A stretch of 64,000 nt of DNA from Gp1-AA133 sp964641665 (lineage in GTDB: Bacteria; Acidobacteriota; Terriglobia; Terriglobales; Acidobacteriaceae): the NCBI GenBank assembly GCA_964641665.1, contig CAZXKO010000077.1:26306-90305 (forward strand), given 5' to 3'. Shown here one piece after another: positions 1-9,318 of the stretch (position 1 is its first letter; each line of letters opens with the position of its first letter). Under the pieces are notes generated by a model that was not told the origin of the DNA, made no database searches, and was given only the letters and a program-made list of their open reading frames with translations. The translations under genes and the position numbers were made by a program.

Positions 1-305
<305 letters not shown>

Positions 306-473
306 GACTTTCCTCTAATGGAACATACCGTCAAGGCACTCCGTCCCGCTGGACTGCCAACGCGCGAAAATTTCCCTTTGGCTACTGCTGGTCTTTATAC
401 CATACGGCCGATTCTTGCCGCAGGTTACTCCGGTTTTGGGTGAGGGTGAGGAGCCAAGAACCGCAACCGGGGT

Positions 474-1814
474 CTATCGCGCCGCGGGGAGTGGGTAGTA
501 TCCGGCCTTGGCGCTGATTTTCAGCCCCGGTCGCGCCACGCGCACTTCAATGTCGCGATAGGCGCTGCTGGGTGTGGCCCGGGTGGTGTAGCCGAGCGTG
601 TATTGGTTGCGCGCGTCGCCGGTCGCGCGAGTGTACGCGATTTCGATGTTGTCGCGGTTGAATTCCGAAAAGACCTCGCCGCCGGTCGCCTTCGCGTATC
701 TTGGCAGAATATCTCCGTACCCGTAATGCGGCAGGTGGAACTTCTCCAGCTTGCTGTAGATCGGGATGGCGGACGCCTCGACCCCAACCGCATACACCTG
801 GATTTCGCGCGAGAGCAGTACCTTCATGACATCGCTGTAGGAGACCTTGCTGCCATATTCCCGGCCGTCGCTGATGATGAAAATGATCTTCCGGCGCGCC
901 CGATCGCGCTTGCTCAAGTCGAGCGCCGCGCGCAGCAATGCATCGTTCAGGACCCGCACGTCCTTGGGAGGTGCGATGTTGGGCTGGGCTCCTGGACGCT
1001 CCACGGGGATTCCGTTGATGGTCGGACCCTGCGGTCCCAGCGGCCCGTTCATCACCGGCGCGCCGTTGTTGCGGCCGCGCTCCAGCTTGATGCGGTTGAG
1101 GACCCCGGTCAGCTTTTCGCCCGCCGCTGAAAAATCAGTCACCTGGCTGACCGTGCTGCTGTACGTGTACAGCGACACTTCGTCATACGGGCTGAAGGCG
1201 CCGGCCAGCGCCGGATAAGTTTCGTTGATCTTTTGCACCGCTGTGTCGGGCATCCCGATATCCAGAACGATGGCCGCCGAAAGCGGGATTGGATCACTGA
1301 TAAACAGCTTCAGGTCCTGTTTCTTGCCATCTTCGAAAACGGTGAAATCCTTCGGCGCAAGCCCATCCACCAGGTGTCCGTCGTTGTCTTTCACCGTGAC
1401 CGGCACGATCACAAAGTTCACACGGGTTACGATCTTGTAGAGATCGTCGCGCGTGTTCACATCCCCGCCGGGAACGCTGCCCGTCGGAACTGTCTTTATG
1501 GGGGGCATTGGCGGGATGGGGGGCATTGGCGGGGGCGCTTCGGACGGCGTTTCCTTGGACCCTGAAGTCGACGCCGACGCGGGCGGCTGCGGTTCGGCAC
1601 GGGGTGCAGGGGGCAAGTTCGACGGGAACGGCTGCACGGGACGGCTGGCCGAGGGCGCGTCCGGGATATCTTGCTGATTCTGCTTCTGCCCCTGGTCCTG
1701 GGCCTTAGCCATCCCTGCGGCCAGAATGGCTGCCAGAATCACCGCGCCTACGTCGAACCGTGGCAAAATCCCCTCACCCAAGGTCTTATTCTCCAATGGC
1801 AGGCAACCGTACAT
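474..1814 (-). CDS. Secreted VWFA-related protein with degenerate MIDAS
   Basis: Predicted exported protein of the acidobacterial VWFA-related family, about 446 residues. A hydrophobic N-terminal segment ends near AKAQDQ. A proline-rich stretch follows (about residues 50-110), then the von Willebrand A domain. The family ending is present: a QYTLGYT motif near the C-terminus and a final AGYYPL. The metal-binding DxSxS motif reads DIGMP here, so metal-dependent adhesion is doubtful, unlike in the two paralogues at 1897 and 7006. It is divergent from the next VWFA gene, with about 80 bases between. The exact start is uncertain because several upstream codons are possible. The ligand is unknown. 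Confidence 0.8.
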   Translation of the reverse strand: MYGCLPLENKTLGEGILPRFDVGAVILAAILAAGMAKAQDQGQKQNQQDIPDAPSASRPVQPFPSNLPPAPRAEPQPPASASTSGSKETPSEAPPPMPPIPPMPPIKTVPTGSVPGGDVNTRDDLYKIVTRVNFVIVPVTVKDNDGHLVDGLAPKDFTVFEDGKKQDLKLFISDPIPLSAAIVLDIGMPDTAVQKINETYPALAGAFSPYDEVSLYTYSSTVSQVTDFSAAGEKLTGVLNRIKLERGRNNGAPVMNGPLGPQGPTINGIPVERPGAQPNIAPPKDVRVLNDALLRAALDLSKRDRARRKIIFIISDGREYGSKVSYSDVMKVLLSREIQVYAVGVEASAIPIYSKLEKFHLPHYGYGDILPRYAKATGGEVFSEFNRDNIEIAYTRATGDARNQYTLGYTTRATPSSAYRDIEVRVARPGLKISAKAGYYPLPAAR

Positions 1815-1896
1815 CTTTTGGGATGCTCAAACCGTTTGAATTGGTGCATCTAACCTTACAGGAATAGACTAACAAAAGTCCCGCGAGAATCCCTTG

Positions 1897-2898
1897 ATGC
1901 CGAAACCCCGTGTGTTTCTAATGTTCGTTTTTGCCGGGGCATTCGCCCTGCCGCTAGTCGCTCAGCAGGCCACCCCCGCCGCCCAGGACCAGTCCGTGGA
2001 GACCCTCAAGGTCCGGGTCAATGTGGTTCAGCTGTTCTTCAACGTGAAGGACAAAAAGGGCGCGCTCATCCCGAATCAGACCAAGGACGATTTCGAGGTT
2101 TTCGAAGACGGCAAACCCCAGACCGTCAAGTATTTTACCGCCGAAAGCAATCTTCCCCTGACGCTGGGCATCCTCATCGACTCCAGCGGCAGCCAGATGC
2201 GCGTCCTGGAAATGGAAAAGGAAGTCGGCGGTGCCTTCCTGAACCAGATTCTCCGCGATAAAGACGAGGCCTTCGTCATCGCCTTCGACGTAAACGTAGA
2301 CCTGCTGCAGGATTTCACCAACGACGTGCGGCGCCTGAAAGCCGCGCTGAACAAAGCGAAGATCAATACCGGCGGCGGTGGCGGCTCGCTGCCGGGCCTG
2401 GGCGGAGGGCCTATTCCCACGAGCAACCCGCGGGGCACTCTCCTCTACGATGCGGTCTATTTGGCGTCTCACGACGAACTGGCCCACGAAGTCGGCCGCA
2501 AGGCCATGATTCTGCTCACCGACGGAGAAGATCAGGGCAGCCAACTCCGCATCAAAGATGCCATCGAAGCTGCTCAGAAGTCCGATTCCATTTGCTATGT
2601 TTTGCTCATCGCCGACCGCGGCTTCTATGGCGGTTTTGGTTATTCTGGCGATTCGGAAATGAAGAAGCTCGCGACCGAAACGGGCGGCCGCGTCATCGAA
2701 GTCGGGAATAAGATTGACAAGCTCAAGGAAGGCTTCGACCAGATTGCCAAGGAACTCCGCAGCCAGTACAACCTCGGCTACACGCCTACCAACGCCACAC
2801 AGGACGGCACCTTCCGCAAGATCGAAATCCGCTCCAAACAGGGCTATAAAGTCCAGACCCGGAGCGGGTATTACGCCCTGGCTCACAGTCAAGACTGA
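1897..2898 (+). CDS. Secreted VWFA-related protein
   Basis: Exported protein of about 333 residues. The signal peptide runs MPKPRVFLMFVFAGAFALP and ends near VAQQ. It is followed by a short beta-rich region (KDKKGALIPN...FEVFEDGK, the usual pre-domain of this family) and a von Willebrand A domain with an intact MIDAS, DSSGS. The domain closes with RSQYNLGYTP and the protein ends SGYYALAHSQD. A TTG lies directly before the chosen ATG and could also serve. A glycine-rich loop (about residues 150-170) interrupts the domain. It is divergent from the VWFA gene at 474-1814, so the two probably arose by local duplication. The function is not known beyond likely protein binding at the cell surface. 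Confidence 0.85.
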   Translation: MPKPRVFLMFVFAGAFALPLVAQQATPAAQDQSVETLKVRVNVVQLFFNVKDKKGALIPNQTKDDFEVFEDGKPQTVKYFTAESNLPLTLGILIDSSGSQMRVLEMEKEVGGAFLNQILRDKDEAFVIAFDVNVDLLQDFTNDVRRLKAALNKAKINTGGGGGSLPGLGGGPIPTSNPRGTLLYDAVYLASHDELAHEVGRKAMILLTDGEDQGSQLRIKDAIEAAQKSDSICYVLLIADRGFYGGFGYSGDSEMKKLATETGGRVIEVGNKIDKLKEGFDQIAKELRSQYNLGYTPTNATQDGTFRKIEIRSKQGYKVQTRSGYYALAHSQD

Positions 2899-3012
2899 GT
2901 GCAATCCCGGGTCTCGGCGTGCGATACCCGTCCCCGATTCGTTTTTGATGACTCGGTAATCGGCCCCCCACAGCGGTCGCGGCGAAGTGCTACTCTGACT
3001 CTCGAGACCACC

Positions 3013-3720
3013 ATGACCGTTCGTGAAGCTGCGCCCAGCCTTGGCCCCCCTGTCGATCTATTCCCGGCCAAACTTCCTCAGCCCGTCACGCTCGCCGGCC
3101 GCTTCGTTACCCTTGTTCCTCTCGATCCCACCGGACACGCCCAGGCGCTGTACGAAAAGTCCCACGGTGCAGATTGCGAATCACTCTGGCGGTACCTGTT
3201 TGACGGTCCATACCCCGATCGTTCTTCCTTTTACGCGCGCCTTGTGCAGATGGCTTCGGCGAAAGACCCGCTATTTCTTGCCATCCTCAACCAGGCAAAG
3301 GCGCCGGTCGGATACGCGTCGTACATGCGCATCGAGCCTGTCCATCGCTGTATCGAAGTCGGCAGCATTCTTTACACCCCGGAACTACAACGCACCCCGG
3401 GCGCTACCGAAGCCATGTACCTGATGGCCCGCCATGTTTTCGAGGATCTCGGCTACCGTCGCTACGAATGGAAGTGCAACGCGCTCAACCAGCCCTCTCG
3501 CCGAGCGGCCCTGCGCCTGGGATTTACGTTGGAGGGCGTTTTTCGCCAGCACATGATCATCAAAGGCCGCAATCGCGACACAGCGTGGTATTCCATGCTC
3601 GATTCGGAATGGCCGCAACGGAAGGCGAACTTCGAACGGTGGCTTTCGCCGGCGAACTTCGACGGCGGAGGAAGGCAAAAGGAACCTCTGGCACGGATGA
3701 ACGACGCACCCGAGGCGTGA
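3013..3720 (+). CDS. GNAT-family N-acetyltransferase (RimJ/RimL-like)
   Basis: Cytoplasmic acetyl-CoA-dependent acetyltransferase, 235 residues. The fold markers are the N-terminal strand GRFVTLVPLD, the central region with GYASYMRI and EVGSILYTPELQ, and the C-terminal block NQPSRRAALRLGFTLEGVFRQH typical of RimJ/RimL enzymes that act on protein N-termini or small molecules. The open frame extends upstream to 2899, but the ATG at 3013 gives the normal family start (MTVREAAPSLGPP). It lies 114 bases after the VWFA gene. The substrate cannot be told from the sequence. Confidence 0.85.
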   Translation: MTVREAAPSLGPPVDLFPAKLPQPVTLAGRFVTLVPLDPTGHAQALYEKSHGADCESLWRYLFDGPYPDRSSFYARLVQMASAKDPLFLAILNQAKAPVGYASYMRIEPVHRCIEVGSILYTPELQRTPGATEAMYLMARHVFEDLGYRRYEWKCNALNQPSRRAALRLGFTLEGVFRQHMIIKGRNRDTAWYSMLDSEWPQRKANFERWLSPANFDGGGRQKEPLARMNDAPEA

Positions 3721-3764
3721 GTGCTAGGTCTGTAGCGCTCTAGAGTCGTTGCCCCGCGCAGGAA

Positions 3765-4781
3765 TCAGCGTCGCGTGCTCTCGTACCAGTTCCGCCAGGC
3801 GGCGGAATCTGCGCCAAAATGCTGTCCTGAAACGTCCCTCAGAGCCAGCGCGGCCCAGGCGCGCTGGCCCGCGCTGAGGGTGGAATCATCGAGCCATCCG
3901 ACCAGGGTTGCCGCAGCCGTCATGTGTTGCTCGTGCGTGTATATACCCGACTCGGCCAGCCCGTAAGCAGCACGTTCCTGCACGATGGGCGACGCATCGT
4001 TGCGAAAGCGATCGAGCAGCATTGGAATGGTTTCGTCAGTCGCCAGTATGGCGAGCCCGTTGACGGCAGAGGCGCGAACTGTGACGTCGGTATCGGCCAG
4101 GTAAGCTCCGATGATCTTCGCGGTATGGACAGGATCCACGCCCCGGTTGCCCAGCGCTCCCAGCATCCACAACGCCCAGACCCGCTGGCTTGGATTCCCC
4201 ACAGCCCGCTCCAGCAGGTTGAGCCCGGCGTCGCTTAGGGGCACGCCGTCGAGCGCGAGTTCTGCCTGCACGGCAGCTTCACGGGCGTGTAGATTCGGAA
4301 GGTTGAGCGCGGTCAGAATTTGCTGATCCGCGGTTGGCGTGCGGGTTGTCTTCCCAGTCCAGTTCGGCGACTGCGCCAGCACCTGGTCGGCAGCCTCGGA
4401 ATCTCCCGCTGCCACACGGGTGAGCAGCTGTTCTGCTTCCGCCTGCGCTGATCGGTCGACGGTCCGCGAAACTGCTGTACGTCCGACTCGATTCCGTGAG
4501 CTGTTGAATCCAGCCGTGAGCGAAGCCACCCTGCTTCCGGCATAGTAGTACCCGAGCACGCCCAGCGCCGCCGCGACGGCCGTGGCCTGCAGCCACAAAA
4601 GCCCGCGCGAAGCGCCAGAGAACACGGCTTCAGGCTCGACCGATGCCGCCGGCTTCGGTTGCGGCGTGCTTGCCTTTTCGATCTCGAACAGCGTCCGGAC
4701 GACGTCTTCGTCTGTGGGATGGATTCCGGCGTTGCTCTTACCAGGCGTCGGGCCGGCAGGGCGCGATGGATCGAAAAACAT
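3765..4781 (-). CDS. Membrane-anchored HEAT-repeat protein
   Basis: About 338 residues. The N-terminal 60 residues are polar and cytoplasmic-looking. One membrane segment follows (LLWLQATAVAAALGVLGYYY). A long alanine-rich alpha-solenoid then contains HEAT-type units such as AVNGLAILATDETIPMLLDRF and ERAAYGLAESGIY. Such proteins act as protein-binding scaffolds, and no catalytic motif is visible. A TTG six bases upstream is an alternative start. The zinc-ribbon gene at 4839-5069 lies 57 bases upstream on the same strand, so the two probably form an operon. Partner and function are unknown. Confidence 0.7.
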   Translation of the reverse strand: MFFDPSRPAGPTPGKSNAGIHPTDEDVVRTLFEIEKASTPQPKPAASVEPEAVFSGASRGLLWLQATAVAAALGVLGYYYAGSRVASLTAGFNSSRNRVGRTAVSRTVDRSAQAEAEQLLTRVAAGDSEAADQVLAQSPNWTGKTTRTPTADQQILTALNLPNLHAREAAVQAELALDGVPLSDAGLNLLERAVGNPSQRVWALWMLGALGNRGVDPVHTAKIIGAYLADTDVTVRASAVNGLAILATDETIPMLLDRFRNDASPIVQERAAYGLAESGIYTHEQHMTAAATLVGWLDDSTLSAGQRAWAALALRDVSGQHFGADSAAWRNWYESTRR

Positions 4782-4838
4782 GCGCAAAATGGTAGGCCAG
4801 CCCGATGGGCCTCACAAGTTACCACAGTGCGGGGCAGA

Positions 4839-5069
4839 TTACGCCGTCGGACGCAAACGGGCACGCTTGTGCACGTGGGGTGGGACCGCGGGCGCTGCCG
4901 AAACTGCGAGGGTCGGATCGACGGGCTCAGGCCGCGCCGGTACGTCGCACCGGGACTCGCTCTTCATCGTGGGAGGCTTCAGGTCCCATCGGCAAAATAC
5001 GCATCGGGTGGCTTGGGTGTAGACCACCCGACCGTACGCAACGCATCCGTAGTTCGGGCACAGCTTCAT
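4839..5069 (-). CDS. Small zinc-ribbon-like protein
   Basis: Seventy-six residues. The start MKLCPNYGCVAYGR gives a first CPNYGC knuckle, and CVFC about 20 residues on gives a second cysteine pair, so one zinc is probably bound. The C-terminal half is proline- and alanine-rich and probably disordered. The open frame extends far upstream, but the ATG at 5067-5069 has GGTGGA seven bases before it and yields a compact domain. It precedes the HEAT-repeat gene and is probably cotranscribed with it. The function is not recognised. Confidence 0.6.
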   Translation of the reverse strand: MKLCPNYGCVAYGRVVYTQATRCVFCRWDLKPPTMKSESRCDVPARPEPVDPTLAVSAAPAVPPHVHKRARLRPTA

Positions 5070-5199
5070 AACTGATTCCACCAAGGACGAAAATGCAGTT
5101 GACTTAGTGCAACGTAGCACGAAACACGGGCTGGCCAAGCGTTCTTTTTCAGCTTGCGTAGATTGCTTTTTCTTCTGCGGCCCCGCGCTGACTCGCCCA

Positions 5200-5228
5200 T
5201 TGATTCCTGATCGCCCGGTTCGTATCCT
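5200..5228 (+). promoter_or_regulatory. Putative sigma70-like promoter of the serine hydrolase gene
   Basis: TTGATT at 5200-5205 and TATCCT at 5223-5228 are separated by 17 bases. The -10 hexamer ends only seven bases before the ATG at 5236, so transcription from it would give a leaderless or nearly leaderless mRNA. No ribosome binding site is visible before that ATG, which fits. Confidence 0.45.
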
Positions 5229-5235
5229 GTGCCCC

Positions 5236-6492
5236 ATGTCAGGCAAGCGCAGCTTCGCGGTCGTGTTCGTTTTGCTGGCTGGCGCAATCGGTCTGTCGAA
5301 CCGGATTCCTTCCACGGACAAAGCGGCGCGGATCGAAGCCCTTGTCTCCCGCTATGACCAGTACGGATACATCAACGGTACGGTCCTGGTCGCCGATCGG
5401 GGCAAGATCATCTATGCCAGGGGTCTTGGCGATGCGAACGTCGAGTCGCGCATTCCCAATACCCCGCAAACGAAATTCGGCATCGCATCGATTACGAAGC
5501 AATTCACCGCTCTGCTTGTGTTGCAGCTGGCGGAGGAAGGGAAAATCCATCTTGACGATCCGGTCTCCGCCTACCTTCCCTGGTATCGCAACGATACCGG
5601 CGCGCGCATGACCATCGAGCAACTGCTCCGCCACACCTCAGGACTTCCCCCGGACTACGACAGCCCCGAGTTCTCAGAATCCGACGAGGCCGCTCGCCGT
5701 TACGAACCTCTGCCGTTTGCGCAGAAGTTCTGCCAACCGAATCTCGCCTCTGCGCCAGGCCCGCGATGGGACTACAGCAACTGCGGTTACGTTCTGCTGG
5801 GGCTTGTCCTCGAGCAGGTCACTGCCAAGTCTTTCGACGATTTGCTGAACCAGCGCCTGCTGGTACCTTTGGGCCTGAACGACACGGGAATCGACCGTAA
5901 CGACCTCGCGCAGCGCGGGGGCGCCTCCGGTTACGTTCGCCACGCCGGACCCCGTTACACACCGGGCCCCTACATCGACCGCACCCACATTTTCGCCGCC
6001 GGGGCCATGTATTCCACGGTCGAGGATTTGTTCCGTTGGAATCAGGCGCTAAGCACCAGCCCGCTGATCTCCGCCAGCCTTCGCGATCGCATCTTTCAGC
6101 CGGGATTGCACGACTGGGCTTACGGTTGGTTCGTAACCAAGATTCCTGCGGGAGAACCGGGAGCGGGCCAGGTTCGCGCGGAAATGCGCGGCGACATGCC
6201 CGGAAATTTCTTTGCGTGGATTATCCGCTACCCGGAGCAGGACGCGGTCATCATCGTTTTGCGCAATGGGTACGGTTCCACTGAAAACCTGGAGGGCAAT
6301 CTCCAGGCGATTCTGTGCGATGCCGAGCCACGCTGGCCACGTCGGAGTCCGAAAGATCTGTTTGCGCGAGCGTGGCAGGTGCCGCTGGCCAGGGCGCGTT
6401 CGCACCCCGCTCTGACCGTGATCCTGGGCGCTCTCGCGCTTATCGCGATTTTGCAGATTGCGCGGCGAAGAGGACAATCCTCGCGTCCTTAG
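5236..6492 (+). CDS. Serine beta-lactamase-like hydrolase (class C / peptidase S12 family)
   Basis: Exported or membrane-anchored serine hydrolase of 418 residues. The N-terminal hydrophobic segment (SFAVVFVLLAGAIGL) is a signal anchor. The catalytic motifs are SITK (Ser85, Lys88) and YSN (180-182), in the spacing of the beta-lactamase/penicillin-binding fold. The C-terminus carries a further membrane segment (LTVILGALALIAIL) followed by RRRGQSSRP. The family includes esterases, D-aminopeptidases and PBP-like carboxypeptidases, so resistance to beta-lactams should not be assumed. The open frame starts at 5107, but the ATG at 5236 gives a normal signal sequence and fits the promoter just upstream. 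Confidence 0.85.
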   Translation: MSGKRSFAVVFVLLAGAIGLSNRIPSTDKAARIEALVSRYDQYGYINGTVLVADRGKIIYARGLGDANVESRIPNTPQTKFGIASITKQFTALLVLQLAEEGKIHLDDPVSAYLPWYRNDTGARMTIEQLLRHTSGLPPDYDSPEFSESDEAARRYEPLPFAQKFCQPNLASAPGPRWDYSNCGYVLLGLVLEQVTAKSFDDLLNQRLLVPLGLNDTGIDRNDLAQRGGASGYVRHAGPRYTPGPYIDRTHIFAAGAMYSTVEDLFRWNQALSTSPLISASLRDRIFQPGLHDWAYGWFVTKIPAGEPGAGQVRAEMRGDMPGNFFAWIIRYPEQDAVIIVLRNGYGSTENLEGNLQAILCDAEPRWPRRSPKDLFARAWQVPLARARSHPALTVILGALALIAILQIARRRGQSSRP

Positions 6493-6589
6493 GCATTTAG
6501 CGGCTGTCAATTTCCGAGGGTTTGCTCAGCCGAACGTTCTGCATCGTGGGGTGGGATCGAACTGCGTGAGGCGCGGTCGTTAGCGGGAG

Positions 6590-7000
6590 CTATCCCTTCC
6601 GATCCTTGACCCGAATCACAAACTTCAAGCCCGACCACACCTCGCTCACCGCGCACACCTTCACGTCCACGAGTCCGGCTTCCAGCCCAATCCGCCGGAC
6701 ATCGTTCTCGTTCATATCGGTGGCCAGGCCCGAAGACTTCTTTGGCCACGAAACCCAAAGCATCCCCGCCGGAGCCAGTTGCTTCGCGCTCGGCTCGAAG
6801 TGCTTCTTCAGGTCAGCTTGCGTCTTTACGAACACCATCGCGAAATCAAGCGGATCCCGGCCGTCGCGGACCACGGCGCACTCGGCTAGGGCGTCTTTCA
6901 GTTCCGCCCTAACCTCCGCGGGCAAACCCACAAACGCTACCCGAAATTTTGGTTTGATCCCCAGTTTCCTGGGAAGAGGAGTGCCGGAATAGCCCGCCAT
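6590..7000 (-). CDS. DUF3052 family protein
   Basis: A 136-residue cytosolic protein of the DUF3052 family. It begins MAGYSGTPLPRKLGIK, has the core GMLWVSWPKKSSGLATDMNEN, and ends with the conserved block VCAVSEVWSGLKFVIRVKDR. The biochemical role is unknown. The gene starts five bases after the stop of the VWFA gene at 7006-8106, so the two are very probably cotranscribed. The length is normal for the family. Confidence 0.85.
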   Translation of the reverse strand: MAGYSGTPLPRKLGIKPKFRVAFVGLPAEVRAELKDALAECAVVRDGRDPLDFAMVFVKTQADLKKHFEPSAKQLAPAGMLWVSWPKKSSGLATDMNENDVRRIGLEAGLVDVKVCAVSEVWSGLKFVIRVKDRKG

Positions 7001-7005
7001 TCAGC

Positions 7006-8106
7006 CTACCGGATGGGCGCAAAGTATCCGCGCCGCGAGCGCACGTGGAAGTTTCTGTGGTCCATGGCAACGATCTCGATCGTGCGGTAACGCCCGTCAA
7101 GTTTGAAGTCGGCCGGCTTGTAGGAGACCGCGTACTGGCTGCGCAATTCGTCCTGGATCTCCATGAAGGCGTTGGCCACGTCACGCATCTGAAACGGGAA
7201 GAAGGCCCGCCCGCCGGTCGTGTCCGCAATTCGCTCCAGTATCCGATCGCCCTTTGCCTTCATCCCCGTGATGTTCGTGCTGATGGTGTAGACGATCACT
7301 TCTGCCCGCTGCGCCATCTCGATCGCCTCTTCGCGCGTGACGTGGCTCTGGTTGTCTTCGCCATCGCTTAACAGGATGATCGCACGCCGCAGCGGTCCCG
7401 AACGCGGTGCCTTCAGGAGCTTGTCGCGACAAGCGAAATACAAGGCGTCGAACATGGCTGTACCGCCGCCCGGGCGCAACATCCGGACACCCCGCGACAA
7501 CGCCTCGGTGTTGTCGGTGAAGTCCTGCGTCACTTCCGGCGTTACATCGAAACCCACCACAAACGCAGTGTCATACTTCGGACGCACCGTCTGGTTAAGA
7601 AATTCGATCGCCGATTCTTGCTCGAACTTAAACCGATCGCGTACCGAATTGCTGGCATCTACCAGCAATCCCACTTGGAGGGGTAGATCGGTCTGCGTCC
7701 GGAAATCCTTCACATCCTCGGCTGGCTTGGAATCGTCGACGAACTTGAAGTCCTCTTTCTTCAAGTCCTTCACGTAGCGCCCGTGCTTGTCGGTGACGGT
7801 AAACACGACGTTGACTTCGTTCACGGTCTTCCTGATCGTAGCGACTGATTCGTCCTCTTGGGTGGAAGACTGTTGACCGTTCGGCGGGGCTGCTGTCGCA
7901 TTCGCAGCCGTTGACGTCGGCGTCGCGGGTTGAGGGGGCGCCGTCCGAGGCGGCGATGCTACCGGGGTCGAAGCCTGTGCTGCCGGTGCAGTCCGTGCTT
8001 GGCCATCCGGCGAGGCTGGAGAATCGGCACTCCGAGAATTCTGAGCCGATACCGCGAGCCCACAACCCGCCACGACAAGGACGAAAACGATACCCCAATG
8101 CTTCAT
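7006..8106 (-). CDS. Secreted VWFA-related protein
   Basis: A 366-residue exported protein. A signal peptide (MKHWGIVFVLVVAGCGLAVSAQ) is followed by a proline/alanine-rich linker to about residue 85, then a VWFA domain with intact MIDAS DASNS. The cysteine in VVAGCGL resembles a lipobox, so it may be a lipoprotein. The ending RSQYAVSYKP...RRGYFAPIR is the family signature. It is the third member of this family in the first 8 kb. A TATAAT lies eight bases before the ATG with no visible ribosome site. The DUF3052 gene follows after five bases. Confidence 0.85.
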   Translation of the reverse strand: MKHWGIVFVLVVAGCGLAVSAQNSRSADSPASPDGQARTAPAAQASTPVASPPRTAPPQPATPTSTAANATAAPPNGQQSSTQEDESVATIRKTVNEVNVVFTVTDKHGRYVKDLKKEDFKFVDDSKPAEDVKDFRTQTDLPLQVGLLVDASNSVRDRFKFEQESAIEFLNQTVRPKYDTAFVVGFDVTPEVTQDFTDNTEALSRGVRMLRPGGGTAMFDALYFACRDKLLKAPRSGPLRRAIILLSDGEDNQSHVTREEAIEMAQRAEVIVYTISTNITGMKAKGDRILERIADTTGGRAFFPFQMRDVANAFMEIQDELRSQYAVSYKPADFKLDGRYRTIEIVAMDHRNFHVRSRRGYFAPIR

Positions 8107-8114
8107 TGATACCT

Positions 8115-8120
8115 ATTATA
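8115..8120 (-). promoter_or_regulatory. Putative -10 element before the VWFA gene
   Basis: A perfect TATAAT on the minus strand ends eight bases before the ATG at 8106. No clear -35 hexamer is seen. The spacing suggests leaderless transcription. Confidence 0.35.
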
Positions 8121-8200
8121 GCCGCAGCCGAACGTGAAACGTCTCCGGTGGCCAGAGACGCGGCTTGCCGGGTCATCGGTGCCGCTCATCCCACCCGCAA

Positions 8201-9211
8201 TCAACTTCGCCCCTGGACCTTCTCCAGAAAACCCTGCAGCTCTGGCGGCAACCCTCGCTCAAACGAAAGCTGTTTCCCTGTCCGCGGATGCCGCAATTCC
8301 AACGCTGCGGCGTGCAGAAAGTTCCGTTGCAGCGTAATGGCCGGGGTGCTCTCCTCCGCCGCGCGCCCCTTGCCTTTGCGCGCGAGCGCCTTTATCTCCC
8401 GCGCCGCCCCGTACAACACATCCCCTACCACAGGATGTCCCAGAGACGACAAATGCACGCGAATCTGGTGCGTTCGTCCCGTATCGATTTTCAACTCGAG
8501 CAAACTGAACTTCCCGAAATCCGATTCGATGCGTTTGCGCACCAGGTAATGCGTAATTGCCTCGCGACCGCCTGAGCCCCGCGTGGTCATGCGCGTGCGC
8601 CGCACGCTGTCCCGGCGGATGCTCGAGTTGATCGTCCCACGCTCCGCCTTCACCCACCCGTGCACCAGCGCGATGTAGGTCTTCTTTACCTGTCGCGCGG
8701 AGAATTGCGCGGCCAGATTGCGATGCGTCTCGTCATTTTTTGCCACTACGATTAGCCCGCTGGTTTCCTTGTCCAGCCGATGCACGACCCCGGGCCGCAC
8801 CTCGCCCCCTACCCCCGAAAGCCGTCCGAAGCGGTGCAGAAGCGCATTCACAAGCGTGCCGCGATTCCGCTCATCATCGGTCGCCCCTGCACCAGCATGC
8901 ACCATCATGCCTGCCCGCTTGTTGACGATCGCCAAATCGTCATCCTCGTACACCAGCTCAAGGGGAATGTCCTCCGGAATCGCCCGCAGGGGCTCCACTC
9001 GCGCGTTCCCCAGCAACTTCACCTGCTGACCCTCGCGCAGGCGCTGCGATGCCTTGGCCCCTACGCCGTCGACGACCACGAGTTCCTGCTCGATGAGTTG
9101 CTGCACGCGCCCCCGGCTGACCTCGGGGATCTTGGTCACAAGAAACTGGTCGAGCCGCCCCCCGGCCTCTTCAGTCGTGACCTGGAAAACCACAGGGAAT
9201 GTTTCAGACAT
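8201..9211 (-). CDS. rluD: RluA-family 23S rRNA pseudouridine synthase (RluD-like)
   Basis: A 336-residue RNA-modifying enzyme that isomerises uridine to pseudouridine, by family most likely in helix 69 of 23S rRNA. An N-terminal S4 RNA-binding domain (about residues 12-75) precedes the catalytic domain, which has HRLDKETSG at 144-152 (catalytic Asp147) and the RTHQIRVHL motif. An extra lysine/arginine/alanine stretch (REIKALARKGKGRAAEE) sits in the C-terminal part. The gene follows lgt and precedes the VWFA gene on the same strand. RluD versus RluB/C specificity is inferred from the presence of the S4 domain and the motif form. Confidence 0.9.
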   Translation of the reverse strand: MSETFPVVFQVTTEEAGGRLDQFLVTKIPEVSRGRVQQLIEQELVVVDGVGAKASQRLREGQQVKLLGNARVEPLRAIPEDIPLELVYEDDDLAIVNKRAGMMVHAGAGATDDERNRGTLVNALLHRFGRLSGVGGEVRPGVVHRLDKETSGLIVVAKNDETHRNLAAQFSARQVKKTYIALVHGWVKAERGTINSSIRRDSVRRTRMTTRGSGGREAITHYLVRKRIESDFGKFSLLELKIDTGRTHQIRVHLSSLGHPVVGDVLYGAAREIKALARKGKGRAAEESTPAITLQRNFLHAAALELRHPRTGKQLSFERGLPPELQGFLEKVQGRS

Positions 9212-9318
9212 TGGGAACGAGGAAGTCTATCGTAGGATGTCGCTGGAAGGTCAAAACTCGCTGGTCGAACCTGACAACATGGCGAGGCCGATTGCCGGGT
9301 GCCGAATATTGGTGCTCC

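Noticed and set aside
5236..6492. Antibiotic resistance beta-lactamase
   Set aside because: Only the general serine-hydrolase motifs are visible; the family includes many esterases and peptidases, so a resistance call is not supported.
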